A model generated the notes under the pieces. It ran no database searches and had not been told where the DNA came from. It worked only from the letters and a program-made list of their open reading frames with translations. Both the position numbers and the translations under genes were made by a program. Below are positions 48,014 through 60,210 of a stretch of 64,000 nucleotides of DNA, in pieces. This stretch comes from Ustulina deusta (lineage: Eukaryota; Ascomycota; Sordariomycetes; Xylariales; Xylariaceae), in assembly GCA_023159155.1 (NCBI GenBank), contig JAJNNX010000002.1:1736001-1800000 (forward strand), in the 5' to 3' direction. Position 1 is the stretch's first letter. Every line of letters begins with the position of its first letter.

Positions 48014-48336
48014 GGACGGTTTTAATACAGTGTAAAGTCGAAAATAAACATGTAAACATTAAGGAAGCTGGTTGCTGTCGTAATCCATCGTCAAGTGTTT
48101 GGTTGCTCTCGTTTCAACCTTGAACCTAGGCATATCAACAGCACCTAAAAATCGACAAAAGTCTGTGGGTATCTTTTTGCTGCGTCTGGCATCCTCCTTC
48201 TACTCTTTGGAATTCTGTTGTGAAGGTATAATCTGGCATTTATTGAAGAGAGCATTTCGCAAATCGTCGAGCCGTCATATCCAAGCAGATTCCGTCGAAC
48301 CGTCATTTGGTATATTTAGACGTGCGATAGGTTTTC
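48014..48336. other. convergent 3' region between the 59-aa frame and rax2
   Basis: About 320 bp, AT-rich, presumably the two 3' UTRs. Nothing else seen. Confidence 0.55.
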
Positions 48337-51300
48337 TCACACATGCGGTGCTCCGGGCCGTCCGCGGCCTAATGAATCAAGAAGCTCATGTGGCGGTACG
48401 CGTTGCATGCCACTACCACGGTCGATCATTGACGTGGGGGCTGGCATGTAGCCGTCCCGCTTTTTGCGGTACCTGTCGAGGGCAAGGCCAGCAACCACGA
48501 TGAGAAACATTAGGCCAAGGGAGATGGCTAGGCCAATAAGTACTATGTAACCAAGAGCCAGACCGCGTTCTATGATTGTGATTAGCGGAAAGAAGTTCAA
48601 TGCGCGGGTATAACTGCTTACTGGATGAGCCATTGAAGAAATTCTCTTTTTCGACAAAGACCTTAGATAGGGACCCAGAGCCCACGGTCGTATTCATGCT
48701 CGAAGTGAGGATGTACGGTTGAAGAGTTGTGCCGTTGTAGATCGCTCCTGACGCTGTGCCGAAACCGGGGATGGCGATTGACCCAGTGAGTAGCAGGGCC
48801 TGTTTTTGGTCGACCAAATCTGATTTGTCATGTTCCTTGGTTAGAGAGAACATTTGGAGGCTTGTGATGACGGTTTCTGGTTCTAGTGTGATGCTAGCAG
48901 ACACCCAGACATCATCATACTTCATCAGATACATCGTTCCGTTAGGTCGAGTTCCGGCCACCCAGATTTTGTCTCGCTCCTTGTCTGCTGCGGTTAAAGC
49001 ATCCACAGGACCAGGAAGATCCGAGGCACCATCAAACGAAGACCAGCTATTGCGAGACGCATCATAGGATGCTAAGAAGACATCGGTGTCATTCATCCTT
49101 AGTTGCCCACCGACGAAGAGTTTAGAGCTACTTGACCAAAGCATAGTATTGACAGTGCCGGATAGCTCAAAGCCCGGACGAGACCACTGATTCTTGCCAG
49201 TGTCAAGCATACAGACCCCCGGGCAAGGAAGAGAACCAGCTGTATCGAAAGAACCACCCACGTAGAGGTCGGAAGAGTCGGGTCGAACGGCAATGGATGA
49301 TACAGCAACGTTACTTCCGGCTAGGACAGGAGGTTGGGAATCTAGAGAACCGCTCGCAACATTGTAAGAAATAAGGCCGTTTACAGGAGACTCTTGTATA
49401 GTGCCGTTCACGCGGCCTCCTGCAAATACTGTATCGCCCTGAATTGCCAGAGCTAAGAAGATAGATTCCGGCGGTAGCTCCGTCCCAAGACCAGTGACAG
49501 AATCGGAGTTTTTCCTATCAATCAACGCAAGGTTGTAAATTGTTGACCCATTGGTTGACTTGGCAACAAAATGACCAGCAAGCACAGTGATATTCCTTCC
49601 GCTGTTTGTGTCGAACACGCCGGTTACGACACCGGAAACTGAGTCTGTGTTGTTGACGGGTGACTCACGTTTTGAGAGTTTGCTTGATGAGTTGCCGGAC
49701 AAAGTGGGAGGTGCAATCTTAATAGGGAAGGTTCCCAGCATACCGTTAGTGGACGCCGCGCCATAAGCTCTAAGGGATTGTGAAGAGATGGAACCAGCGT
49801 AGAGCTCAGCATTATCAGGTGCATTGAGCAGTGAGCTGGCTAATTGTCCATCTAAGAGTGGAACCGGCATATCTAAATTCTGAAGCCAGTTACTCTCAGA
49901 TTTTACCCATACCGCAAAACCAGTAGCATTGATGGCGTTGTTGGCACCAAAAGGAAGTATTCGCAAAAAATCGCCGGTTAAGGCAATGGCTTCTGTGGCA
50001 TTGCCTGTCAGGTTCAATATCATTGGAACAATGCTTATGACAGGCCCATCAACACCGGCACCGAGAGCTGCCCATGTGTTCTGTTGTTCATTATACACAG
50101 CCACGTTGGACAGCCCCGTAGCTCCTCCTTTCTGAGTGTCGTCGAAGGAGCCACCAACGAAAAGCTGTCCGTCACTATTGCACATAGTACTGACTTCGCC
50201 ATTAAGACCCCCATCGAGAGGTCTAGTCTGGCCGTCACTGTTAAGAGCAGCGACATTATTGACAGTTGATGATGTGAAGTTGCCACCGATATAAGTACTG
50301 CTGTTAGTAGCCACTAGGGACAGAACCGCAGATTGAGAATTGAATGTTGAGCCAAGCTTGTTAAAAGCTGAACTGTCAAAGTCGGAGGTATCTACTGTAG
50401 CCTTGGTTGGATCGTATTCAAACAGTCCATTTAGACCACCCGTGATATTCATCCGCTCGACGCCAATCTTCTGGGCCACCATGAGCATGTCGTCCGAAGA
50501 AAGCGATTGTCCCGCTACCGGAGAGAGCGTAATGCTCGGGCGGAATGAACTTGAAGAAACGTCGATGTTGCCAAAATAGATTTGGTCATATTTGTCGAAT
50601 TGATTCGACTGGTAAATGGACAGACCGTCGTTCAGATGCTGATTTCCACTAGTAGTATTCAAAGTACCGAATACGTTCACTTGGCCACGTCTCTCACAGG
50701 TGTCATCTTGAAGACATCCTGGTGTGTACATCTTGATAAGGTACTCGCCAGATTCTCTGACGTCGGGGTAAAAAACAACGGAGGCAGCATCGGAAGTAAT
50801 TGGTTTGGATAATACGGCTGATAGGTACTCAGAATTGCTTAGCCCTGCAGGTGTGACAGTCCAAGGTCCAGTTGGTGTAGATTTGGAAGGAGTACTGGAA
50901 TTAGCACAGGATGGTTCGTTGAATGCGTCGATGGCAAATGCAAATACGTCGTCCTGGTACAATTCAATGCTGTCCAGACCACCGCCCTGACCATACCATT
51001 CTGAAATGTCAATTCTAAACGCGTTCATGCCGATATTGTTGACGAAATGGAAGTCCTGGAATTCAACACTGGAATCATTGCTGAGAGGACAGCGATTGGT
51101 GCAACTCATGTTCTTTCCAGTTTCAGGGTCGATGTAGGTAAAGTTCATGATTCCGTTATTTGGCTGCGCAGTGAACATCCAGGTACGGGTTCCTCGCCCG
51201 TCCTGGCGCGTGTTCCTGAGCCGAAGTTTGGTTGGTTCAAACCCGAAGTCGAACGAAGCTGCCCAATTGCCTGGGACATTATCTTCTAGAAGCCAGGTCG

Positions 51301-52096
51301 TACCTTGGCCATCAATCCCTTCTGTATTGCAGATGACATTCTTGGGATCACTGAAACCCGTTGTTGCAGTTCCTTGATACGTAGAAAGTCTTGCAGAGTT
51401 GAGATTGACAGTCTGTGCATCCGGTACACTTGGTGCGCTGGTGTTTCCGAGGCCAGTGAAGCTACCTCCAAAGATGATATGTCCGCTGGAGGCCTTCGCA
51501 ATAGAGCTGACGGGCCCATTGAAGCCCGCAAAGGGCAAGCTTGACCATTTAGAGGAGGCGAGCCACGTTATCGCATTAAGGGAATCTTCTGCTCGGAAAC
51601 TGCCACCAACATAAACCATACCAGCATCATCGTCGCATAGTAAACTGTTGACTTGACCCGAGAGTCCGGTCAATGGAGTGATCTCAGAAGTCGTCGGGTT
51701 AAACGCAGCAACACCAATGGATTCCTTGCCACCAACACTTGTGAAATTGCCTCCTAGAATAACACTCCCTTTAAATACGCACATATCCTTAATTGACGCA
51801 TCAGCGCTGAGAAGATCGATAAAGACACCGTTAGGCAGACGTGTCATAAGCTGTTCCGATCCGTTAGAACTGAACGGCTTCTCAGTCTGGCCCTCGAACT
51901 CGTAGAATGAAATGCCATTAAAGGCGCCTGCGAACCCTACTTGCCCCAGGTCGCTGATATCGAAATTCGGACTTGGGACGGAATTGAACGTGAGAGCTCG
52001 AGACAATGTCGCCAATGAAGTTATTGAGAGGAGCCATGGTGAAGGGAACTGGAGATGGCTGCGCGAAGCAGGCCGACATGGTGAGTATGTTCTCAT
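48337..52096 (-). CDS. rax2: cortical polarity marker Rax2
   Basis: Rax2 is a type I membrane glycoprotein that marks sites of polarised growth and septation. Exons 52096-48622 and 48569-48337 (intron 52 nt, GTAAGC to TAG) give 1235 aa, the usual size. An N-terminal signal peptide (about 1-35, ending near SRALTF) precedes a long ectodomain rich in N-glycosylation sequons. Repeated propeller-like strands read GGNFTSVGG, VYVGGSF, IFGGSFTG, YIGGNFTS, FVGGSFDD, VFAGGRVNG, YVGGSFDT and FVGGQL. A single TM segment (about 1165-1190, GYIVLIGLAISLGLMFLIVV) lies directly after the intron. The short cytosolic tail YRKKRDGYMPAPTSMIDRG is the conserved Rax2 C-terminus. Skipping the last exon would remove the membrane anchor. 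Identification is secure. Confidence 0.93.
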
Positions 52097-55000
52097 GGCT
52101 CCTTATGGGGACCGAGACACATGCAACTGCGACAGTGATGTTCGCCCCGGTCTACAGAAAGTCAGCGGTGACACCGAGTATCACACCTGGTCCATAGCCT
52201 CGGGTGTTCCCGCACGCTCGTTTGTTCGTTCGGAAGGCAATAGGAGTGTATTGTTCGAGGTTGAGCGTGGGCAATGTATTTTCGCGATCTTCGCAAGATT
52301 GGCGCTCGTTGTTCCACAAAATCACCGGAGATCGTAATTTGCTGTCGTACTAATAAGGCGAGAGGGTTCGAGTGCGATCGGGGACTGTCTATGTATAGAG
52401 AAGGGCCATTAGGATTGAAAATAATGAAACTCTCTTGGGTCAATGCTGGTAGTGAATATTATGAAATGTGCAGCATGACCACGGGCTGCCATTAATCAAG
52501 CTTCTCGGGAAAAGAGGTGGGAGACGTGCGATGGAAAAAAAACAGTACATCCGAACAGGAAGGGATTGGAGAGGGTGAGCTGTGTGTTAGAAAGAAACGT
52601 GAGATGAGATAGGTAGATGTTCCAGCACACAGCTGCTCGCTGTGGAGAGCCGATGATACCTACCTAATGGCAGACTAAGAGGGAGAATGGCACGTAGGTA
52701 GGTACCTAGCCAGGCACAATGCAGGACGCTAGCGACGTCTTGCTGGGGTGGTGCACTGAGCTCTTTTCTCCCTGGGTTAGCGCCGCTCAGGTTGCAACAT
52801 CACCTGCACCAAGTGCTAGCCACGCGCAACCCGCTCTGGCTTCTCCCTCTTGGACAAGCCTGCGTTAAACCGTCCGACATTGCCCCAGACACCCCATTGT
52901 CCCTTGTTTGCCAAAACTGCCCTTGTATTGATAGAGACAAAACATAGTTGAAGACCATTCCGCGATACAGTCATGTCTAAAATGAACCATCCAACCGCCG
53001 AGGGTAATGGGAACAGGGATGAAAATAAAATAGGAGATTGTTTCTTCACTACTTACCAGGCAGGCCACTGGTTGTCTCGTTTAGTGTTGGAGTCAGGTAT
53101 TCCTTTCAGAGCCGAGTGCGCGTAGTATACCGAATTGCCAAGCAATACTGCACTGAAAAGAGCGTGCAAGCGTTGCGGTCGTGTTTGCGAGATAAAAGTT
53201 GTGGGTGGAAAAAGAATGACGAGGGCGTTTCAAGAATTGATACTCTTGGTAAAGCGCTGTATGTCTAGCATCGGCTACAAGGAATGACTGTTGTGTGTTG
53301 GGAACAATATTAACGATTGATATTGGTATGGTCTTTCCGACTGCTGTTCGTGCGAGAGATTGTCAGAGATGTGCCTGGTCGGGTTCTTCTCCCTCAGATC
53401 AGGGGACGTGCAAATGGGTCGAATGATTGGGCTGTTCTTCGCGGAAACAGAGAAACGAATGACTGAGGACAGCGCAGAACGTGCCCTGGCTACCTGGGAA
53501 GGAAGGGGAAAAAGAGAATCACGCTTGTAGTGAAATGAAGAATTGTTGCTGGGTAGTTTAGGCAGATGATATCAAAAGAGCGATAATATCAAGCTCACCT
53601 TCGCCCCTCAGTCCAGCAACAAAAAGAGGTTGATTGCGAGGAAGAGCCTATGTACAAAGCCGAAGTCAAAAGAATACGAAGTGATGAATGGGGCTAGGTA
53701 TTCTGGTACGTCCCTAATACGAGCTAGGATTGGTGTATATTCTAAATGTGGCAAAGAAACCAGGGGTGCACTAACCGTTTGACAGGGGGGTCTGAAATCC
53801 CGCCCACACCATCTCCTGTTTCTGCACTGTGATTCACGGCTCATGTCTGCTGGTTACATTACCCCAAGTGTGTACACCAAACTTTCATTAAGATGTCTTT
53901 AGTTTTGTGATCGGGACAATTACAAACAACCATTCTTTTCTCTGTGATAGGCACCATTGTTGATCTCGCCTGCAAGGCAATAATAGCATAAGTGCCCTCA
54001 GCCTGAGGCATATTAGATGATTTTAATGTTTATAACAGCAAGCACCGCTAATGTTGTTTGGAAAATCAGAATGACTACTCTGCCCAATATGCAGCCACCG
54101 ATAGATAGTTCGTCAAATGTCGTCGAATAAATGGTTCAAACCATTGTACATGCGCATTGGGGAATCCATCCATTGTACCATTATTAACTTGTAATTGGCA
54201 TGCCAAATTACCTTTCAAGACAGTGTCAAGTGGCTCGCACGGTTCTGATTAGCCAAAACCTCATCTCCAATGGAAGTCCGTGATTCTATGATTCGAAGTG
54301 ACGTAGCTACCACCATGAATTTCTCACAGAAACCTGCGCCCCTATGTCCTTTCTATTCCTTATTAGAGGCGCACACGTCGCTGTCAAGCCATATCTTGCC
54401 ATGATAGGGAACAGTGAGATTGTGGCCACCTACCCAATAGATGTTTATACTATGTATTGCGCTCTGATTTCGTCTGGGTACTCTCAACAAATCCAGGAAA
54501 GAGATCCTGTAGAGCAAATATTCTTCCTTATATACCCAGACAATAAAGGTGACCATGTTATAGTCAACAAGGCTTACAATATTGTTAGTATCATAGATTA
54601 AGAATGGCGTCATACTGTCTCAAAAGGGATATGTATTCTCCTCCCCATGTATGATATAGTCTGTTGCAGAGTTTTACAATGATTTTAACGAACTATCTAG
54701 CTAATGGCAAATCGCGGTTTGCTAGTATCTTTAGAGAGATAGGTCGTAATGATCTCGCGACCTATGCTACCCAGCGCAGAAAGGTGTAAAGATTCTTCTT
54801 TCCTCTTGGCGCTGCCAGTGAGTGTTAGAACAATTGTCAAACGTTTTTATTAATATTTTAATTGGCCTTTGAAAAGCTTTTGATTCCGAAGAGGAAGGGT
54901 GAGGAGACTAGAAGACTAGAACTAGTCAATGATGGAAGAGCAACGATCTATTATTGGTCTTGAAACATAACTAATAATTCTCTTGTTTTCACTCTCCTCT

Positions 55001-57346
55001 TATCCCCTTCCTTTTTATAGCAAGTAGCAAGACACTGCCTGAAAGCTCAACTCAGGTCGCCATGTTTGAGATAACACCCCCCTCCCCCCCCCACATCAGT
55101 TGGAATGTATGCTAACACAGTGACATCAGGCAGGTGCGTTATAAGCATTTGGAGACGTGATAATATCAAATATCTGGGCGATTTAGAATATTAAGCAGTG
55201 AAAGGGACAGCAGTGTTTTACCTATGCAGGTTTATTTGGGACTTTAATCCATATCATATACAGAACCTAGTATATTTGGCCTCGATTAACCAAAGATTAA
55301 TGGCAAAGTGCTGTTGTCTTCTGCGGGTTTTATCTTTGGCTTTCGATTAGGGCTATCTCTAGCAACATCAGTTTTTCTCTTTAATCCGTGAGGAGTGGCC
55401 ACTCGTGGCAGTTCAAAATGCGTTGTAGGTAGGTCATGCATAGTGTACAATAAATGCAGGAATCCGTATCGCCAAACCTCTCGATACAGCGCTTATCTAA
55501 GCATCATTCGTTTCGCCATGTCAACCCGCGGAGTCTGACCTCAACCTTGCATTCGCCCTTGCTGGAAAACTGGCACAGGCGGCTAGCCGCCGGAAGGGAT
55601 ATGTCCCACAGACAGCACGGACAATAGATTGACAACAGAGTGCTCTCTGGCACGATTGTAAGTACATGTATAATTACACTATCTGGTAATTGATAATCAC
55701 AGCTCATGCTGACTATGTCTAGATACTGCAGTAGAAGGAGTTGAGGTTTGGTGGCTGATAAAAGGGGTAGATAGCCACCTTGAGGCTATACAATCAAGCT
55801 GGCCAATCTCTCTGTAGAACATCACGACACACTCTCTTAGCCGGTTATTCGCGTTGAATTCAACTGTGTTCTATCATGATCGTCTAATTCCCCGAATGGA
55901 AAGTCACGTACTTGTACTAGGAAGTGTAGGTTTACCCTATCTCCGGTACAAGGGCACGATGAGTACCCCTATATACCTGAGAATACAACTGTCCGGGTAT
56001 GCGATGATGATCCACGAGAAATGCAACGGGCACATCAAAAAGAAGAGGTACATGCAATTAAAAAATCCCATCTGTTTGTTTTGCTGGCCGCGTAAGATGA
56101 TACACAAATGAAACAGTAGCGCCTTAATCACTCTGTTAGTCCCCGATTAATCCATGCACAGGCATTGCTTTACCAAATGCACGGCATGTCGTTGTACTTT
56201 AATAACGGGCGGACATTTGTTGCGATGCAAACACAGGAAAGCAAATCCTCTTGGTCCTACATCATCTCCATTTGGTATCAGTATATATCCAGAATGTATG
56301 ATCCATCGTGCATACCAATATTAGCACAATCAACAATCTACCTGAGCACCTCATGTGTGCTGAAAGGAACATGTACTAGTTATAATAGCTCTACCTTGGT
56401 TCAAGCTACCTACTTAGAAGATAAGCATCCCTAAGATCTTATTTAGTGTAACAACGTGTGCGGTTTAGTGAGTCATCTTTCCATGTAGGCATATAGCTCG
56501 AGGGTGTTGTGGATTTAGCTTTTCTGTTACAACATCAAGTTGTAATCTAACAAGATTACCCTTGACAATACCTTTTCGTAATATGAGCCAGAATAGAGTC
56601 GGTGTCGAAACCTCAGCGTTTAGATTTAGCAATAACACCGCTATTCTTGTAAATCTCTCTCGAGCGAGGTCCATGGCCACTACCATCATATCATCTAATT
56701 CAGGGGGACAATGCTCGGGTTGTAATAATGGCGTTGTGGAACAAAACGGCTGTGACAATGCACAAGAAAGCCTAGTTGGCGTGCAAGATGGATATCCATA
56801 AGATTATGGCATTGAATTCTTCTCATAAGTATTCTGAATATATACTTTCAACTAAAGGGGCTCCCTTCTATTTAGGTAGCTACTTTGTAATACCCACACC
56901 AGCTATATTAGTATCAGTATTCGCCTGGACATCGCGAAGCATAACTATTAGCCAAGTAACAGCTGAGACAAAGGGCGGCACCATTGCCAGGACAAGCATA
57001 TCATTTCACAAGCAACTGCAATAGACACCTGATTTTATCAGGAGCTTTAAATACTACCTTTTCAGTATAAAGCCCCTTAGGGTATCAGACTTGACTATCG
57101 CTGTACAGGGACGTATTGCCTACGTAGTTTGGAAGATGATCTGTGACACGCAGTTGTAGCCTGATTACGACTACTAGATTGGCGTTATGTGGTAGTACGG
57201 CCCCATGAACTGATGACCATGTTGATTGCCCTGTTGGTTCGTGTCATCGTTCCTCGTCAGCGAAGCTCTATAATCTTAGCCAAATAGACAAGCCCCCTAC
57301 AGCGCCCAGGCTCAGAAACAGTAGAGTAGAGGTGCTGTAGGAACAG
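52097..57346. other. 5.2 kb AT-rich gene-poor region
   Basis: Upstream of rax2 and downstream of lcl3. The first 1.5 kb probably holds the rax2 promoter and leader. Beyond 53.9 kb the DNA is AT-rich, with a candidate solo LTR (54823-55117) and a C6-T-C9 tract (55077-55092). Minus-strand frame 56758-56465 is open with gene-like codons (ELDDMMVVAMDLARERF) but lacks a domain. The region may be decayed transposon or gene DNA. Confidence 0.5.
54823..55117. mobile_element. candidate solo LTR (295 bp)
   Basis: The segment starts TGTTAGAAC and ends TGCTAACA, so its outer 6 bp form a perfect TG...CA inverted repeat (TGTTAG/CTAACA), as in Ty1/copia LTRs. Length fits a fungal LTR, and a TATA-like TTTTTATAG lies near 55011-55019. 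CAGTG occurs on both sides (54816-54820 and 55118-55122), but on the left two extra bases (AG) separate it from TGTTAG, so a target-site duplication is imperfect. An earlier ATAACA end at about 55076 is also possible. No internal gag/pol was seen. Confidence 0.33.
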
Positions 57347-58236
57347 TCATGGTTTAGACTTATTTTGTTGCTCTTGTGTGCTATTCATCCTGGTCTTGTA
57401 GTCACGAGGGCTCTCGAAGCGCTTTGGGTTTCCGCCCCATATTCCAAGTTTCCTTGCCTTGGCCACAGCTTCAGCAGCTTTGTATTTTTCTTCCCGGCCG
57501 CCAAACTCAGCTCCTGATTTCGCTTCATATGTTGTGGCCAACCCCATTTTGAGCATCTCCAGACTAACGTCTCGACGAAACAAAAATTGCCGTACATGTA
57601 CCGTAGCCACGATGCGGTCGTATTGATCTCGCCTGTAGACCTTGGCATGCACCCTTTTCCCGAGGATGTAGTTGGACAGCCATGTTAAGGCATCTGTCGA
57701 GAAAGGCTGGGCGGGTCGGCCGAAATGAGCACCTTCTGGAGCGTCGATACCGGCGAGACGGATGGGGATCTTGAGGGATTGATGTGTTAGCCATGGCCCC
57801 GCTCCAAGAACAAGAGGTTCTACCGGATGCGTCGGTAGAAAGTTTGGGAGCATACCGTCCTTTTTGTTAGCTCAGATCTCTTGCTAGGGACCTTCCGTAG
57901 CCAGCCCCAACCAGCTAATCGACCGCCCGGCGTGTGAAAAAGGTGAAAATTGTCCCCATCTCCAACGCTTGTGACCTGGCCAAACAAGCTCCTCCGTCGG
58001 AAGAAACTTGGCTGGACGTAGACAGCCCCCGGTATACGGCGCAGATACGAGCGGTATATTTGTAGCGACACCACGGCAGTTGTTGTTGCCAGTACTGTTG
58101 GGATCCAGGTTCTAGGGTCCTTGTAGTGCTCCCAATCTGTGGCGTTGAGGCTGTCAGCCCATGAGACAGGCCGTCTTGGGGTATCGTCCTTGCTTGAACC
58201 GGACCCCTGATTCGAGTCAGAAGGCGACCATGGCAT
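57347..58236 (-). CDS. lcl3: Lcl3 membrane-anchored SNase-type endonuclease
   Basis: Lcl3 is a mitochondrial-membrane protein with a staphylococcal nuclease (TNase) domain. Exons 58236-57856 and 57769-57347 (intron 86 nt, GTATGC to CTAAC to AAG) give 267 aa. The Ser-rich N-terminus is followed by one TM segment (about 44-62, [19 protein letters not shown]). The SNase domain covers about 85-250: [20 protein letters not shown], then [21 protein letters not shown] right after the intron (Arg131, Asp136), YDRIVATV, and the [13 protein letters not shown] block. Use of a nearer acceptor would add unrelated residues; the chosen one restores [15 protein letters not shown] as in homologues. A CACGTG core lies about 190 bp upstream. 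Substrate in vivo is unknown for the family. Confidence 0.92.
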
Positions 58237-59416
58237 CGTCACGAATCGCTGGACCTCAGCCTGCTGCACGATGTGGTCAAGAGGAGGCAAGGCTGGCCGG
58301 GTGTTGCTGTTGAGGATTGATGATTCAGCTTCTGATAGGTTAGATAAGCAAATATGTGGGCATCTAGACTGAGGTAGGTACATGAGCAGTACCTGCCTAG
58401 TGTACCCCAGTGGCGGGACACAGCACGTGGCTCTCAATGGGCCATCGATTTTGGCGCTTCTCCTCGCCATTCAAACCGAGGGTGAGCTTATAGCAGAACA
58501 ACGAGAAAACATTCCAAAATTTATAGTGATATTATGGACCAACTTGCTAACCTGTCGAAGAAAGTCACAAGTTGGAAACACACGGCAATGTCGTGAGGAA
58601 GTCCTGAGGCAATTTGCACACACTTTATGTTACATTATTCCTGCTCTCTGCCGCGCATTCCTGACGCAGCTGATGGCTCCAGGAAACGGAATGGTGCCCG
58701 AGATAAAAGCGATGTTTGAGCGTGCCGTATATAAGCAGTTCCACATGTCCCAGAAAGACCGCCGAGGACAAACCTGTGGCTAGAAACGTATATAGAAAAA
58801 ACAACAACAGCGCTACAGCCGGAAGGTATCACGGTGGCATCAGGACAACATCACGCACTATCATCGCCTTGTCAGATAGAAGCGAGTCCCATCGATTGTG
58901 AGCTCCAATCTGTTGTATTGTTCTAATTGCCAGTTGAAGGCTCCCCTAGAGAGTGGGGTTTGTAATGGCGTGAACAGCGGCGACATATCATCGGTAGGGA
59001 TCGCACTCGGAATCGACGTAGCCTTCCCTTACACGACCTCTCTTATATTCGTTATAATTGTAGGGCTAATCTTCTGGCGTCATAAACTCTCCTGTGTAAC
59101 TCCGTTCTAGTTTCCTTCGCTCTTTATTACCCCGCTTCCTCCGTCAGTCTTTCTTGAAGCAAGGGGGCAATACTCATAAAACCATAAACAGCACGGGGTT
59201 GGCTCAAAGTAGCAAATGTCACTCTTTCTTCTTGAAAATGACCTCGCACAGAGTCCTAATAGCAGAGCTAACCTTTCCACCACTGCTTGCAGCGTCACAG
59301 AAGATAGAGGATGATTCGTCCAGTTTTCCGGGTCCCACGGCAGTCTCTCCTCTACCGTTCACCTTTATCAGAGTCTACCTCGTCGAAAAGGCTCCGCTTC
59401 AACTCCTTCAGCTAGC
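58237..59416. other. intergenic region upstream of lcl3
   Basis: Contains the lcl3 promoter with CACGTG at 58424-58429 and a TAGGTA motif near 58373. Further right lies AT/GC-mixed sequence with no supportable gene. Confidence 0.5.
58424..58429. promoter_or_regulatory. CACGTG motif upstream of lcl3
   Basis: The hexamer is 188 bp upstream of the lcl3 ATG, a spacing close to that at lsm2 and apn1. Confidence 0.33.
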
Positions 59417-60210
59417 ATGAAAAGGTTCGGCTTTAACACGGGTCTTACCCCATCTTGATTCAAGAACGCTTCCCACGCCTCGACCAGCGAAGGCATTTGT
59501 GCCTCCAGGGGTCTAGCCCTTGTGCCCCCTAATGTCGGACAGAGAAACGAATTCCGATCTAGGCAGTGCTTCTGACAGAGGTGTCTCGGTGTCTTCTGCA
59601 AGTCCCTACAGTCTGGCATCCAGTGTAATAAAGCTCGGGCATTTAGAGCCCGAGCACGACAAGATGTCGCGGATGCAAGGCGAGTGGTACAAACAATAAC
59701 GTACAGGGCCAAGAAAGGAAGGCCAGGCGGGAAATACTTGATTGAACGGACCCTTCACGATTCTGGCTATAAGCTGCTACGGGACGAATTAAAGAAAGCA
59801 GAAAACCAGGAGCTCTCAAAATATGTTGAAGGAGACAAGTTCCGGTAACGTTACCTAATAAATCATAACCTACCTATACCTGCTAATAATATGTTAGTTT
59901 CAACTATACACGTCGCCCTTACAAAGCCGACAAGCAGTTCGTAATCCATATTTATTTAGTATTCTACGAGAGAATGGCTGGGATACTTAGTGATGTGATT
60001 AGGGACTGGCTTCATGACATCAAAAGCAGAACACTTTGCAGAATTAAGAGCTGTAAAAAGGAGATCACAAGAATGGAAGCAAGATCAAATCTACTCTCGC
60101 TGAAAAGGTCATATGACAAACTTCGAAACGACCAACTAGAACCTGATCTTCCCTTTAAGCATAAGAACTCCGTGGTTGCTGGTCTGGTAGCCGAGGTAGC
60201 GTGGTCTTAA
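59417..60210 (+). pseudogene. degenerate two-exon gene, unidentified
   Basis: An ATG at 59417 opens a frame interrupted by TGA at 59456-59458 and 59573-59575. From 59576 it is open to a donor at 59845 (CG then GTAACG). A 53-nt intron with CTAAT and TTAG leads in phase to 59898-60210, ending VAGLVAEVAWS. The 193 spliced codons read like a real protein: GRPGGKYLIERTLHDSGYKL, then across the junction GDKFRFNYTRRPYKAD, then FYERMAGILSDVIRDWLHDI and LEPDLPFKHKN. It is charged and helical, with no domain I can name. Both stops could be CGA changed to TGA, the kind of change left by RIP, but that is inference. Alternatively the true start is a later exon and the 193-codon part is a live gene. Confidence 0.4.
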
